Of a stretch of 64,000 bases of DNA, positions 37,778-49,402 are shown piece by piece. A model generated the notes under the pieces. The model saw only the letters and a list, made by a program, of their open reading frames with translations, was not told where the DNA came from and searched no databases. Source of the DNA: Elgaria multicarinata webbii. Lineage: Eukaryota > Chordata > Lepidosauria > Squamata > Anguidae. Position 1 is the stretch's first letter; each line of letters starts with the position of its first letter. The DNA lies in NCBI RefSeq assembly GCF_023053635.1, contig NC_086173.1:131289197-131353196 (forward strand). The letters run 5' to 3'. The position numbers and the translations under genes were made by a program.

Positions 37778-38694
37778 TTAAGGGAACACATTCATAACTC
37801 TGGAACTATTAATGTCAACAAAGAACATATGGAACCAGGCACTTCTGGGGCTACTGTTTGATACTTCTGTGCTGAATCAGAAGTGAGAGTTCTACATGCT
37901 CACCATAATATCCTGACTGATCTTGGGTTTCTCAACATTGGCTGTGTGGACTAGCGCGGAACTGGGGTCAGCAGACTTGAGAATTGATGGGCTTGTGAGA
38001 TCTGACTTGATGTAACTGAACAGAACAAAAAAAAAAGAATGTCAGGCAAGGGTGAGCTTCTAGGTTTCTCTGGGATTGCAAAAGTGAGGTGGGAGAATAT
38101 GATTGAATCACAAAGAGTCTGTCCTGCTTTTCTATTTAAAATCTAGAAGGAGGCAGCCCTAACCGCTCTTGCTCTACTCTCCCTTGATAATGGTGGAGGT
38201 AGGCAGAGGGAGAGTGTGTATCACACAGGAGGAGAGGATAAGGGAGCAGCAGGATGAAAGGAGCTCCCTCTGCATCCTCCTCTCTCTGTGGAAATCTGTG
38301 CTAAAGGGCTGCATACATTGCAACGTGGCTATAGTTTGAATTGTTTCTGAGTATGGAAATGCAATGATAAAGAAAAGCTTCAACAGCAATGTCGGAAAGA
38401 GGGGAACCACAGAATACAGCTAGGGTATACTCCCTGCTTCCCTGCTAGCCTCAGTCCTGGTGCTGTTGGCCCCATCCCAGGTGTGGTTTACATTAATATG
38501 AGTACACAGTAGTTGTGTTCACAGATAACAGCCCTTAGATGAAGCCACTACATTCAGAAGAGCCATGCCCGGACATAAAGTTGCAATTCAAAATCTTTAC
38601 AGGTATAGGTTTGCTTGAAGGGTCTGAAGGTACTTTACTCTTGGCCTACCAGCAAGTCTTAAGGAAACAAAAGAGGAATGGCAGCAATGCATGA

Positions 38695-38818
38695 TGATCC
38701 AGATGTGTTGGACTACAACTCCCATGATCCCTGACCATTGGCCATGCTAGCTGGTCTTATGGGAGTAGTAGTTCAAAACATCTGGAGAGTGCCCAGATTG
38801 CCTACTCCTGATGTAAGG
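38695..38818. mobile_element. CCAGATGTT-family MITE
   Basis: TCCAGATGTGTTGGACTACA, CTGACCATTGGCCATGCTAG and TTCAAAACATCTGGAGAGTG. Confidence 0.75.
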
Positions 38819-39044
38819 GCAATTGGAGACAGCAGTACAGCTTTTTAAACATAACATAAAATCAATTTCATCGTAGACAATTAGGGACACATTCACACTG
38901 TGAGATTTGTGTGTCTCATCCAGGAAATCTGATGCAAAGGAAGCAAGGGCTTCTATAACTTTAAAAACTGAATAGAAAATGAAATTTTGAGCAGTGCACC
39001 TCCTGAAATTTCCCTCTTCCACACAATTATTAAAGGCACAGCAG

Positions 39045-39320
39045 GGGCCTTTCCACACGTCGTACCGAGGCCGCTTCTAAGCGACCCCAGTGCGACTCCA
39101 AACCGATCGTCTAGCTTACCTTTGGCAGAGACGAAGAAGAGGCGTCCTTGCCGCCGCCTCCACCCACTGACCTCCTCGCCGGCCGGCGAGGAGGTCAGTG
39201 GGTGGAGGCGGCGGCAAGGACGCCTCTTCTTCGTCTCTGCCAAAGGTAAGCTAGACGATCGGTTTGGGGTCGCACTGGGGTCGCTTAGAAGCGACCTCGG
39301 TACGACGTGTGGAAAGGCCC
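39045..39320. mobile_element. near-perfect 276-bp palindromic MITE
   Basis: Two 138-base arms meet at CCGG/CCGG (39182/39183) without a spacer and differ at about two bases. Ends GGGCCTTTCCACACG. CAG flanks both sides (39042-39044, 39321-39323), a 3-bp target duplication. Both arms contain CCAAAGGTAAG, a splice-donor-like motif. CpG content is high and undecayed. Confidence 0.85.
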
Positions 39321-39323
39321 CAG

Positions 39324-42300
39324 CTCTATTCTCCTTTGCATCTGGTTACCCTGTCCATAAACAAGTTCGAACACTTAAGAGTTAAACCAGTTGTGGATCC
39401 AGTTATATTAAGGGGCTGAACTGTCAGCAAGTTATATTTTTATTGCTGCTATGGGAGTTGTTCCTTGGTGTACACACACAGCTAAATGGAATGCTTTACA
39501 CGGGACTGACTTAAGGGGGGAACCGTAAGGAATTCTGGATTCACACGTCTGACTTGTGGCTGCCAACTGATCAGAAAAAAGCAGCCCTGGCTTGCTCTTG
39601 CACTTTTAGCAGCAGTCTGATCCATATCGGTTGGTGAAGCTTTCAATAGGATGGAGCTGCTAATGTCTGTGGATCAAGCTACATGCAAGAATATCTCCAG
39701 CATCTGTGAATGGAATATACAAACATGCATTAATTGTTTTAAGGCAAAGTACTCTTAACTTAATTGGCTTGTGGACCTCAGCCAATAACATAAAACAGCA
39801 ATAATGATGTAATACAGGCGTAGTTAAGAATTGACAGTAACGATTTTATCATCATCAGAAACAGGATGAAAAGGTATTTAACGTAGGAGTCAGTCCGGTG
39901 TAAAAGGCATTTCAATACATCATTTTTTAAAAGTAGCTGATAAAGATGATTGATCCCATCATTAGGTTGTTAGTCTATTACTGCAGAGACATAAGATGAG
40001 AAATAGATTACTTGTTCAAGTCACCACAAAAATATGAATCAATCTAGACAAATTGGTGGCTGCCACTGAAAATGGCAACCATGTGTCTAGTTCCCATGTG
40101 CCTCCCCCTCTGTAGCATTTAAGAGTGCAATCCTATGGGGATGTCTATTAGCCCCTGAATTTGGTGGCTTGCGGACATCTAATGAAGAATGGGAGGAGCG
40201 GTAATCTTCATCTCCACGCTCTGCCCATTCTGCATTTTAGTAGGTGTTGTCAAGGGGGAGGGATGGAGGCTGGGGAAAGCTCGCATCCCCGCTTTCCCAG
40301 TCCCCTCCCCACCCATGGAAACACCCCCTTTCTGTCCTGTCCTGTAAGGAATTTCCCTCCTACTGACTTCAATAGAAGAGGGGAATTTAGAGGGAAAATG
40401 CCTCCCATTGCCTTTTATGGTGCCCATGACAGAACATAGGGTATGACAGTGGTTCCCAAAGTGGTGTCCACAGGGACCTCCAGTGGCACCCACGAAGCTC
40501 TCTTGTCCCTGCTCCCTTCAAAAAAAATTGTTTTAAGAAAAACCTTGGAAAATGTTAGGGCAGTTTTCTTCCTCTCCTCTCTACCCCTTTGCCTTGCTAT
40601 TTCCTCCTCACTCTCAGCTGCTAGCCTGACTATTTCTCTCCCTTTACACCAACTCTTTAGCTCATTTTTGTCTAGCTAAGCCCCCACGGCAAGCATTATG
40701 TGACTAGCCACATCCACTATAGGAGCCATTTTGTGGTGGCGCCTGCAGCAGTTCCCCACATTCCCATATGTGCCGACAGGTCCAAAAAGGTTGGGTATCT
40801 CTGGGGTATGGTATACCTCTTGCACAAAAAATAGGTGTTGTCCTTAACCAGAAACAATATACTAAAAAACCAAAGAGGTTAAGGTAATAAATGTTTATAG
40901 TAAAATAAGATGAAGAATACAATCAAGACTATAGAGCACTTACAATATACAGTACATTACTCATTTAAAAATACAGTAAAAAAGTGCTTCACAAGCTTGA
41001 TTGGCTTGGCCAGACGCGTTTCGACTCGGAAGTCTTCTTCAATGGCCAGTCAAGCTTTTCAGCTTTGTTGTCTATCAAGCTCCTTGTTCCCTGCCCAGAG
41101 AGCCCCATCCTGCAGCAGCTGAACCCAGATCATACTAGAGCATGGGAAGGGAATTCCTATCTGCCATATCCTAGCAACAAGGAAACGTGGGGCTGAGATG
41201 CAGGAGACCCTGAAAGGGAAAGGCGGGTTGGGATTGCCACCCAGTCCTCCTCCCATGACTTGGACAGCTGTACGACAGACAGCAATTATGCACCAGCTCC
41301 ATGATGCATAATTGTCTCTCGTGGCGATTGCAAGGGTGCAGGAGCTTGCCCGTGGGTGTGTCTTGTGTCCACAGGCTGTTTGGTGCAAAGTGCCCTTTTG
41401 CCATAGTTTCCTAACATGAGGACAGGCAGTATTGGGGTCACTGCTGGCTGAGCCATTGGGGACGATGAAGTTTGGGAGCTATGGGTTTGCATGCTGTGTT
41501 TTTTGATGCTGGGAGTGTTCTGGGATGTGTGTGTTATTGCAACTACATCGTCTCCCTCTGTGTGTAGACTTCACCACCAGCACAGTACCAGATTATTGGG
41601 TACTGGTGGAGTGTCCAAGGATGCTGGGGGCATGTCTGCTGTTTTCACATTGTTTTTGTAATGTGTCTGTCTGTGTGTTTTCCTCCTCCAGGCTGAGCAC
41701 ACATTGGATATGGCAGGTGTAGCAGCAGTATATCTGCAGTTTATCTCTTCCCTTGCCTGCCCCCACATAATGTGTGTACAGGATTGCTCTGTTGGTTCTG
41801 AGTAAACATGCTAAGGATTTTGTTGTCAATTTATGTTCAAGTAAATGACAATAATCTTTGTTTCTTCCTTTAACTTTGAAATTTGATAGCAGCAGGACTG
41901 AAAGTGAATAAAGACCACAGTCAAATGCCTCATATGAGGAATTTACTGAACGTAAAAAGACCTAGATTTCCTACTAAGAATTAACACAGAATTGAACAAT
42001 CCAACTCTCCATATTCCATCTGCAGGGATTAAGCAAGGGATTTGGATAAAGACTGAAGTAGGCTAGAAATAAAAAAGCTAGAAAAATATCAATGGATGGT
42101 CATAATACTATTATGAGTAAAGCTACTATAGCCTATAAAGTCCTGAGAAATTAAATCAATGACCTGGAAAACAAGATCACGTAAAGGTACATTAGATTAG
42201 TGGGGCGTCCCTCAGGGCATATGAGAGAAGCAGCAGCCCTTAAAACACACACATGGACATGGAAAGAGAGGGAGAGGGAGAGGGAGAGAGAACAAACCCT

Positions 42301-42569
42301 GGCTTTTAGTAAATGCAAAGATGAAGAATTATGATTCCCCCCCCCCCTCAACAGTGTTCAGAGACATTTTATATTCTAATCTCTAAAAGCCTCTTAAGCA
42401 GCACTTGGATCATACTTTTCGAGCGATGATACTTTTCATACTGTCTGCCAGCATGTGGCTAGAAAACCATGTAAAAATGTATCTTTATGATTACATCGCC
42501 CTGCAAGTTGAGTCTATTCATATTGCATGTGAATCCAAAGTGTATCAAAAGCATCCTCAGCTCTATAAG
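39324..42569. other. intergenic, few recognised parts
   Basis: Apart from the hAT MITE at 40447, only GACGCGTTTCGACTCGGAAG at about 41013 stands out, a motif type often seen in retroelement-derived repeats. No gene. Confidence 0.5.
40447..40803. mobile_element. hAT (Charlie-like) MITE
   Basis: Termini CAGTGGTTCCCAAAG and, inverted, CAGAGATACCCAACC, flanked by GGGTATGA/GGGTATGG (7 of 8 bases match; 40439-40446, 40804-40811). No transposase frame. Confidence 0.7.
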
Positions 42570-43942
42570 GGCTCCATCACACCAGCGTTATAGCTCACTG
42601 TTGCCGTTCCTTGTATGCAAAGGACTCAGATGATATCGTCCATGTCCTGCTGTGATTGCGGTTCTCCACCCCCACCCCCCTTTTAGTGATTTTTTTTTGG
42701 CGCGCAGAAAGTCCGTTTCTTCTGGTAATGCGAAAGCACACCGCTCAAACTTCAATGTGTATTTTCATCCATAGTTTTCAATCCGATGTTCTGTGGGCAT
42801 GTTTTCAAGGGGTGGTATTGCTGACGAAAGTGTGTTCAAGCGATGGTATTGATGACGAAAGAGGGGTGTGCCTTTTCTCCAGAGGGTGTTTTTAAATTCC
42901 AATTCAAATCCTTTCCTCCTCCTGCTTCCTGGCTGCTGGGTTGAATGAAAGAACGGTCTATTGTACTTTCGTTCGTAGACCTTTGCTTCATGACTTGCTT
43001 TGGGGGGTGGGTGGGTGGGGAAGCAAGGGAGGGATGCACTGGTAACATCGTAGAGGCAGTGGGGGAGCGAGGGAGGGTGTACCTCACCTCCATTCCCTAG
43101 GAGGTTGGGAGAGGCTACCTAGCATGCTCTCTGGGCTGGTTTCCCCACCAAGGTGTTAAGGTGGACTGGGCTGGCTGCATAGCTTTTCTCCCCTCCCCTT
43201 TCCCTGACTATCACCGATCTCTCTCTCTGTCCGTCCTCTGGCGTTTCTTTCACTACCTCTTGCAGCCCAAAAAGCCTCCAGCAATTCATACGGACTTGGC
43301 AATTAAGTGCCCTTTACTTCCAGGTAAACGCAGCTCTGGTTGGGCTGCAAACCGAGCCATACTTGCTTAGGAGTAGAAGCACCCCCTACTGGGGAGGGGC
43401 ACTGCCAGACAAGCTCTTTCCACTTTAGGCAGCCCGCCTTGCACATGACCCAGCCAGGGATCCTCTGCTCCCCCACTGCGCCTTCTCCCCAATCCTTTTC
43501 AATAAAAGGGGGCTGCAAGTTGCCCTCAATCCAAGGCTCTGATGTGGCTTACTCCCAAGTAAGCACATGCAGGATCGCAGCAGGGCTCCCCCTCCTGTGA
43601 AGCAAGCTGTCCCTTCCTTCCCAGTAACCAAAGGCAGAGGGGTGTTCGAGCTCATTGAAATGAACAGGATGCAACCGTGAATAAGTGCACCCACACACCT
43701 ACAGTCTTTCATGCGTTTGGAAGTGCGACAAGGGGAACACTAGGCAATCTCCAGTGGCAGCTGATAGGAGTTTTACTTCATTAATCTATTAATCTATAGA
43801 TTAAATTTGCATGTGGGTTATAAGCAATCCCTCTGGAGTAAGAAGAGATCCCACTGAACTCTCTGTTCTTACTCCTGAGTAGGCATTTTCACCTTAACAG
43901 AAATGTGAGAAATGCACCCTCCTTGCCAGCAGTGCCCTCATT

Positions 43943-44213
43943 TTTAAAGATAAAGAGATCAAAATTGGCACAGTGATAGCTCTTAAGGAGGGCTTTAGCC
44001 ATGCCAAGTTTGAATCAGATTGTATCATCCCTTGATTTTAAGGGATTTTTAAAATGGTAAACAAATGCATACATCTGTGTAAGTTTAAAGATAAAGAGAT
44101 CAAAATTGATACAGTGATAGCTCTTAAGGAGGGCTTTCAGCACACCAAATTTGAATCAGATTGGGTTATCCCTTGATTTTTTAATGATTTTTTTAAATTC
44201 CCCCCTTAAACCC
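43943..44213 (+). repeat. tandem duplication, period about 141 bp
   Basis: Two units, each with TAAAGAGATCAAAATTG, GTGATAGCTCTTAAGGAGGG and GTTTGAATCAGATTG (or TTTGAATCAGATTG), starting 43943 and 44084. The units differ by scattered substitutions. Confidence 0.75.
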
Positions 44214-44299
44214 TTTTCCTGGTAGTTCACTAGTGCGAATGTTCAATCTTCCATTCCTTTCATCATGGGAAGCTGTGCATCTTCAAGTTCATAAATTAC

Positions 44300-44500
44300 A
44301 GTTCTGCTGGTTCCCTTACTCAAAAGTAAATCCCATTGATTTCAACTGCATTTACATCCCTATCACACTAAAATCTTAAAATAGCAAACTGGAAAGAAGT
44401 GTTCTGCAACCGCATGCTTACTTCTGAGCTCTTACTTCTGTTTACTCAGAAGTAAGTCTCTCTCTGTTCAATGGTGGTTACTCAAAAGTAAGCCTGCATC
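44300..44500. mobile_element. clustered fragments of the AAGTAAGT MITE
   Basis: ACTCAAAAGTAAATCCCATT (44320s) and ACTCAGAAGTAAGTCTCTCT (44440s) with TGGTTACTCAAAAGTAAGCC after them. Confidence 0.5.
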
Positions 44501-44832
44501 TGACTTTGGTATGTTCACGCTCCTAAGCCTCCAGGTAGGGTGCGGGGAACATGTGTAGCCTAAGCAACAGGGAATAACCACATAGGGAGGGTGCAGTGTC
44601 TGACTATCACCAACCAATGAACTGTAGGGGGAAGTACAGAGGAGATCTGGGGGAGATGTGCATCTCAACAGAAGAACAGGGATACGCTGGTGCGCAGGAG
44701 AAGAGAGGTGTAAAGATGAATGAAATGTAAAAGCACAAAGGTGTACGAAGATCAGGTTTTCACATGCTATGGAAACGAGGGTGGATAATTTGAGGGTAAA
44801 CCAGGGCAAATGTGCAGGTGTGATGGAGCTTT

Positions 44833-45537
44833 AAGTCAGGAACCTGAAAGTGGCCAAATAAAGAATAAAAAACAATTGTCTGCTCAAGAACATGATATGT
44901 GTGGATATTCTTGAAAAGCTTCTCTGGTTCATTTGTTTAAAAATGCTTTCTGTGCCTTTGTAGGAGATTTTAAAATACCAGAAGCTGAAAACACCCCACA
45001 CCAAATACAAAATCCTAACATCCCAAATAACCATTTGCTCTTGCCATCTTGTTGGCAGAAGAACGGCTTTTCAATCTCTCTGTTCCCACCAGATACCAAT
45101 ACTGAAAATTTAAAAATAATGAGCGACATTGTTAAAAGTACTTTTAAAAAAACAACAAAACTCAAATCCTGTCCCTTCTTTTCTGGACCATTTCAGAATC
45201 ACCAGAAGTCGGGACATTACAGAAATGCTAAATATTGGTATTATTCATTATATTTTATTTGCTAACAGTATTTATCAGCATATTTACAAGAGAGTTAGTG
45301 AATACAAAATTAACAAACAAAATAAAACATTCAATTAAAGCACTGTCAAACTACATAATTAAAAATATAAATAATGCAAAGCAACAGTAAAACAATATGA
45401 ACTAATTTCCAAATGACTGTTGGAATATCTATATTTGGAAAAGATACCAAGACAAATGAGCTTCTCAGCGAAGTGTATTCTAGAGCTTTGGGACCATTAC
45501 ATGTACCAGTCTTTGCCTGATACATAACAATCTTACC
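44833..45537. other. intergenic, AT-rich
   Basis: No gene or clear repeat. Confidence 0.5.
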
Positions 45538-45615
45538 CAGCCTTCCTTAACCTGGTACCCTTCAGATGTGTTAGACTACAACTCCCATTATCCACAGGTT
45601 GGGGAAGGCTATTTA
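45538..45615. mobile_element. CCAGATGTT-family MITE, internally short
   Basis: CCAGCCTTCCTTAACCTGGT runs through the left arm directly to CAGGTTGGGGAAGGCT. Confidence 0.7.
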
Positions 45616-45957
45616 CTCACAAGAAGTAGCAGTGTTGAGTCAAGGGCCTCATTGGCATATCTTAAAACCGCGTTTGTGTGCAGGGGAATGACTCCAAAAT
45701 ACTTTGACGATGCCCAAATTATGGAACTCTCTTGCAAGGTGATTGCTTGGCACCACAGTTGTTATCTTTGAGGTGCCAAGCAAAGAATTCCCTCTGCCTT
45801 CTCCCTGGCTTTTAATGGTATTGGAAATCATTTTAATGGGTTTTTAGTGACCACTTTACCTCCTCTGATGCTTTCAGTGTATGTTTTACTACACTTTGAT
45901 ATTCTTAGCATTGTTTTAAGCCTCCTTGAAGGTGCTTGTGCAGAAATTTATGTGGTT

Positions 45958-46110
45958 TTTTTTATTATTAAATTTATATACCGTCCCATAGCCGAAGCTC
46001 TCTGGGCGGTTTACAAAAGTTAAAAACAGTGAACATTAAAAAAAAAGTATACAAAATTTAAAACCATCAAAAATATAAAAACAACAGTATCAAACAACAG
46101 TATCCGTGTA
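45958..46110 (-). mobile_element. LINE tail fragment, CTCTGGGCGG type
   Basis: TTTATATACCGTCCC, GAAGCTCTCTGGGCGGTTTA and an A-rich stretch. Confidence 0.7.
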
Positions 46111-46237
46111 AACAAAAACAGTTCTGGGGGCAAGACAAATATATAAATAAAGGGAAAAGATGGTCTTTGACACATTTGGAGCCAAAACTGTGATCAGCTT
46201 CTTGAATTGGGGCTGGGGAAAAACTGGTAACCAAGGT

Positions 46238-46306
46238 AATTTATTTATTACATTTCTATATCACCCAATAGTCGAAGCCCTCTGGGTGGTTTACAACAGA
46301 TGTTTC
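46238..46306 (-). mobile_element. LINE tail fragment
   Basis: TTTATTTATTACATTTC, ATATCACCC and CCTCTGGGTGGTTTACAACA. Confidence 0.65.
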
Positions 46307-46571
46307 TGAACAGGTATAATGTGTTTTTGTCAGCACACCCCCATCAGTAGGCAGCATTCTGGACTCACTGAAGTTTCCAAGTGGTTTCCAGATTTCCACA
46401 TAACATACACTGGAGTAGCGTAATCCAGCAATTGCAAAGGCCTGAATGACAGTATTTAATTTGCTATGAACTTATCACTAAGTGCGGCACTTGTTTAAAT
46501 TCCTTTAAGTTAAAGAGATACACTAGCTATGCCCAGCATTGCATTCAGCAGTTGAAACCTATGAAAGTTTA

Positions 46572-46872
46572 GGATGACCATATGAAAAGGAGGTCAGGGC
46601 TCTTGTATTTTTAACAGTTGTATTGAAAAAGGAATTTCAGCAGGTGTCATTTGTATATGTAGGGAACCTGGTGAAATTTCCTCTTCACCACAACAGTTAA
46701 AGCTGCAGGTGCCCTGCCCTCTTTTAAATCTGGTCACTCTAGTACAGCTCCTGCACATTTAGCTGTTGTGATGAAGACGGAATTTCACCAGGTTCTCCAT
46801 ATATACAAATGACACCTTCTGAAATTCCCTTTTCTACGCAACTGTTAAAGATACTGGAGCGTTGTCCCTAGT
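46572..46872. mobile_element. compound inverted-repeat MITE, copy 2
   Basis: Same layout as 1862-2178 (GACCATATGAAAAGGAGGTC, AGCTGCAGGTGCCCTGCCCT), with moderate divergence. Confidence 0.75.
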
Positions 46873-46974
46873 TTTACTCACAAGTCAGTTCTACTGATAC
46901 TTATGGGGCTTGCAGCCCATTTCGTATTAGTTGAAGGAACTTAGAACTAAGTGTGTCTAGAATTGTATTGATTT

Positions 46975-47110
46975 TATTTATACAAGATACATGGTTCCCC
47001 CCTTCCCATTTTATTCTCACAACAACCCTGTGAGGTAGGTAAGGTTGAACAGCAGTGACTGGTCCGTCATACATTAAATTTCAGAGCTTGAGAGATTTGA
47101 CCAGAGGTTT
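46975..47110 (-). mobile_element. CORE/MIR-like SINE fragment
   Basis: ATTCTCACAACAACCCTGTG and AGGTAGGTAAGGTTGAACAG; the right part is diverged. Confidence 0.55.
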
Positions 47111-47128
47111 CCCCATAGTCTGACATGC

Positions 47129-47229
47129 TAAGGATGTAACCCTATGCATGTTTAGACAGAAAGAAGTCCTACAAAGCTGATAGTTGTAGGAGTTTTTTCT
47201 GTCTAAATATGTACAAGACTGTGCCCTAA
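47129..47229. mobile_element. fold-back MITE, GCATGTTTAG family
   Basis: CCTATGCATGTTTAGACAGA and TCTGTCTAAATATGTACAAG as inverted arms. Confidence 0.7.
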
Positions 47230-47394
47230 CCCAGCTTTCCCAGTCGAATTTTAAAATATCTTAAAAGATTTTAGGATTTTTATATTGTATTGGTTTTATG
47301 TTTTTAATCAGTTTTATGTTTTCTATATGTTTGTATTCAAAATAATCCAGAGGGACAGGTGGGTAAGAAATAAATATTATTATTCCCCTACTTG

Positions 47395-47452
47395 TAGGCC
47401 AAAACATTTGGAGGGACCCAACTCCCATCAAGCCCAGTCAGCATGGCCAGTA
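47395..47452. mobile_element. CCAGATGTT-family MITE fragment
   Basis: GGCCAAAACATTTGGAGGGA then CAACTCCCATCAAGCCCAGT. Confidence 0.5.
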
Positions 47453-47492
47453 TTATTATTATTTATTTATATAGCGCCATCAATGTACCAGT
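47450..47492 (-). mobile_element. L2 LINE tail fragment
   Basis: TATTATTATTATTTATTTAT then ATAGCGCCATCAATGTAC. Confidence 0.75.
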
Positions 47493-47499
47493 GATCAGG

Positions 47500-47797
47500 G
47501 ATTGATGGGCACAAGAACTGATGGCCAGTTATTTGGATTGCTTTAAGTGGTGGATAAACAAATTCCTGGAGAAAACTATCAGTGGCTAATAGCCCTGATG
47601 GCTATGTACTACCTCCACAATTAGAGACAGTATGCCTATGTACACCAGTTGTTGGGGTACATGGGCAGGACGGTGCTCTTGCACTCATGTCCTGCTTGTT
47701 TGTTTCTCATCTTTTGACCACCTTGCAAACAGAATGCTGGACTAGATGGACCCTTGGTCTGATCCAGCAATATGGCTCTTCTTATGCACTGTAATCC
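47500..47797 (-). repeat. interspersed repeat, CTGGATCAGACC family
   Basis: Complementary orientation: CCTGGAGAAAACTATCAGTG, GGACTAGATGGACCCTTGGT and ATGGCTCTTCTTATGC. Confidence 0.75.
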
Positions 47798-47879
47798 AAC
47801 CCTTACTTCCAGGGAAACGTGGTTAGATAGGGGACTGCACAGCCCTGGCCTGATGGGCTTGTGCTATTATTTACTCATT

Positions 47880-48420
47880 AACTACATGAGAGGCGCACTT
47901 GGAGAGCCACTCCTGCCTGCATTGCTTCCCTGCCTCGCTTCAACGTGGCTAGCAACACCGACAGAGCCAAGCAAAGAGGAACGCAGCCGCCCCGTCTCCT
48001 CTCTTCACCGCACAATTGAGGAACTAGGGAAGGCGCCAGCAAAAGGTAGAGCGCAGGCGCAGCCAGACAATGATGTTTCCCTCCACTCTCCGGCATCTGT
48101 CACGTGGGTCGCCTCTATTCCCTTTGGACTCTTCTCTTCTGCGCCGCTGTCACTCTCGCACTCGCCTGACGATTTGCGATTGGATGAGATCTTCCAATGA
48201 TTTTAAAGCCCGCCTCCCAAGTAACCTGCCTCCACGGAGAAGGATTGGCAGCAGCTTGTATCCAATAGAATGCCTAGGCGTCATCAAGGTGGGTGGGGCC
48301 GTGGGCTGGAGGAGGAGGAGGAGGAAAGAGGTTCTGAAAGCGCGTGTGGAGCTGCGTGGAATACTTTTAGCTCGGTAGCCTTGGTAGGTGAGTGTTGCTG
48401 AAGGGCTGGCTGCTGTGGTT
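47880..48420 (+). promoter_or_regulatory. CpG-rich promoter region of SHQ1
   Basis: CpG-dense block about 1.3 kb before the first coding exon. It has inverted and direct CCAAT-type motifs near 48177 and 48261 and a GC/KLF-like GTGGGTGGGGCC at about 48289. No TATA box seen. A TSS near 48.2-48.35 kb is inferred. Confidence 0.6.
48300..48387 (+). other. SHQ1: inferred SHQ1 noncoding first exon
   Basis: A strong donor (GTAG|GTGAGT) at 48387/48388 inside the CpG block would splice to the acceptor at 49619/49620. The start is a guess; the donor and the leader acceptor are what is seen. Confidence 0.45.
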
Positions 48421-48599
48421 TGCTGGCCCACTCGCTGCCCTTCTCTCTCTCAGAGCCAGTTTCCAGGGGGCAATAAACTGAGGCCGTAGGAGACGCGAAA
48501 GGAAAAGCAGGGTCTGAGTAAGGGGCTAGTAGAGTGGAATCAATCGTGGCAGCCTTTCGTTTTCGCCCTTCACAGGTACCCCTGTCGTTGCCTCTACTG

Positions 48600-48668
48600 T
48601 AATGCTGGCGGGGGATGATGGGGGTTGCAGTCGAGCACATTTGGAATGCACTAGGTTGAGGAAGGATG
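48600..48668. mobile_element. CCAGATGTT-family MITE, right half
   Basis: GGGGGATGATGGGGGTTGCA then ATTTGGAATGCACTAGGTTG; lies in the SHQ1 leader intron. Confidence 0.5.
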
Positions 48669-48984
48669 CTTTACAGGCATCAGAGTTGGGAGTTGTAGGA
48701 GGCAACTTCCCATTGGCTCCACGCTGCTAAAAACTTCGGAAGACTTCTGTTTCCTCTGTGAAAGGGTGTGGGGGGAGGCAGTATAGCCACGGCTGTTAGG
48801 CATGGGACCCCCGTGTTCAGAGGCAGTGTGAATTGCCTCCATATGCTTCATGTAAATCGCCTCCATCCCTTACTTTCTAGGTGGAACACCCATGCACTTA
48901 TGGGTGGACTAAAAACAATGGATCCCACCCAGTAGCTTCTTTTTAAAATTAAGGATTTGCAAGTGCTAGAATTTAGTGAAGGTG

Positions 48985-49190
48985 GGCTACATGCTGGATT
49001 AGACCAAGGGGGTATCTTGTCCAGCATTCTGTTCACACATCTGCCCATGGGAAACATGCAAGCGGAGCACGAGTGCAATAGCGCCCACGCTCCCATGTTT
49101 CCCAATAACTAATATACATAGGCATACTGCCTCTGATACTGGAGGTAGCATAGAGCCATAATGACTGGTAGCCATTGATAGCCTTCTCCT
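48985..49190 (+). repeat. interspersed repeat, CTGGATCAGACC family
   Basis: CTACATGCTGGATTAGACCA, CATCTGCCCATGGGAAACAT and GGTAGCCATTGATAGCCTTC. Confidence 0.7.
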
Positions 49191-49261
49191 TCATGACTAC
49201 ATTCATTGTTACAAATGATGAACATTTTCAATATGTTATTTTCACTCACATGTCTCTTGGT

Positions 49262-49402
49262 GTGGTCTTGAGGACACGATATGCACCTACCTTGCTAAAT
49301 CTAAACCGGTCTGGGTCTCATCAGTGCCTGGATGGAAGACTGGCTGGGAACCTTGAGTTCTGTGATGGAAGAAAAGTGGAATATAAATGTTCTAAATATA
49401 CT
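49262..49402 (+). mobile_element. 5S-rRNA-derived SINE
   Basis: CTGGGTCTCATCAGTGCCTG then GATGGAAGACTGGCTGGGAA aligns to the 3' half of 5S rRNA (GGCCTGGTTAGTACTTGGAT, then GGGAGACCGCCTGGGAATAC). The tail is GGAATATAAATG, as in other reptile SINEs. 5S-headed SINEs are known in vertebrates. Confidence 0.6.

Larger units (their letters stand above)
42570..44830. mobile_element. possible longer DNA element with the same termini
   Basis: GGCTCCATCACACCAGCG at the left and CAGGTGTGATGGAGC at the right are inverted matches of about 13 bases, like those at 34290 and 37245. The interior (2.2 kb) has no transposase frame and includes a 141-bp tandem duplication. That both ends belong to one element is inference. 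Confidence 0.4.

Noticed and set aside
38953-39385. Frames of 96 and 132 codons that share a long identical peptide
   Set aside because: Both are read from the two arms of the palindrome; the identical peptide on opposite strands is a consequence of symmetry.
47772-48200. 142-codon plus-strand frame before SHQ1
   Set aside because: It spans a repeat and the promoter CpG block and does not join in frame to the SHQ1 start; treated as leader or upstream sequence.
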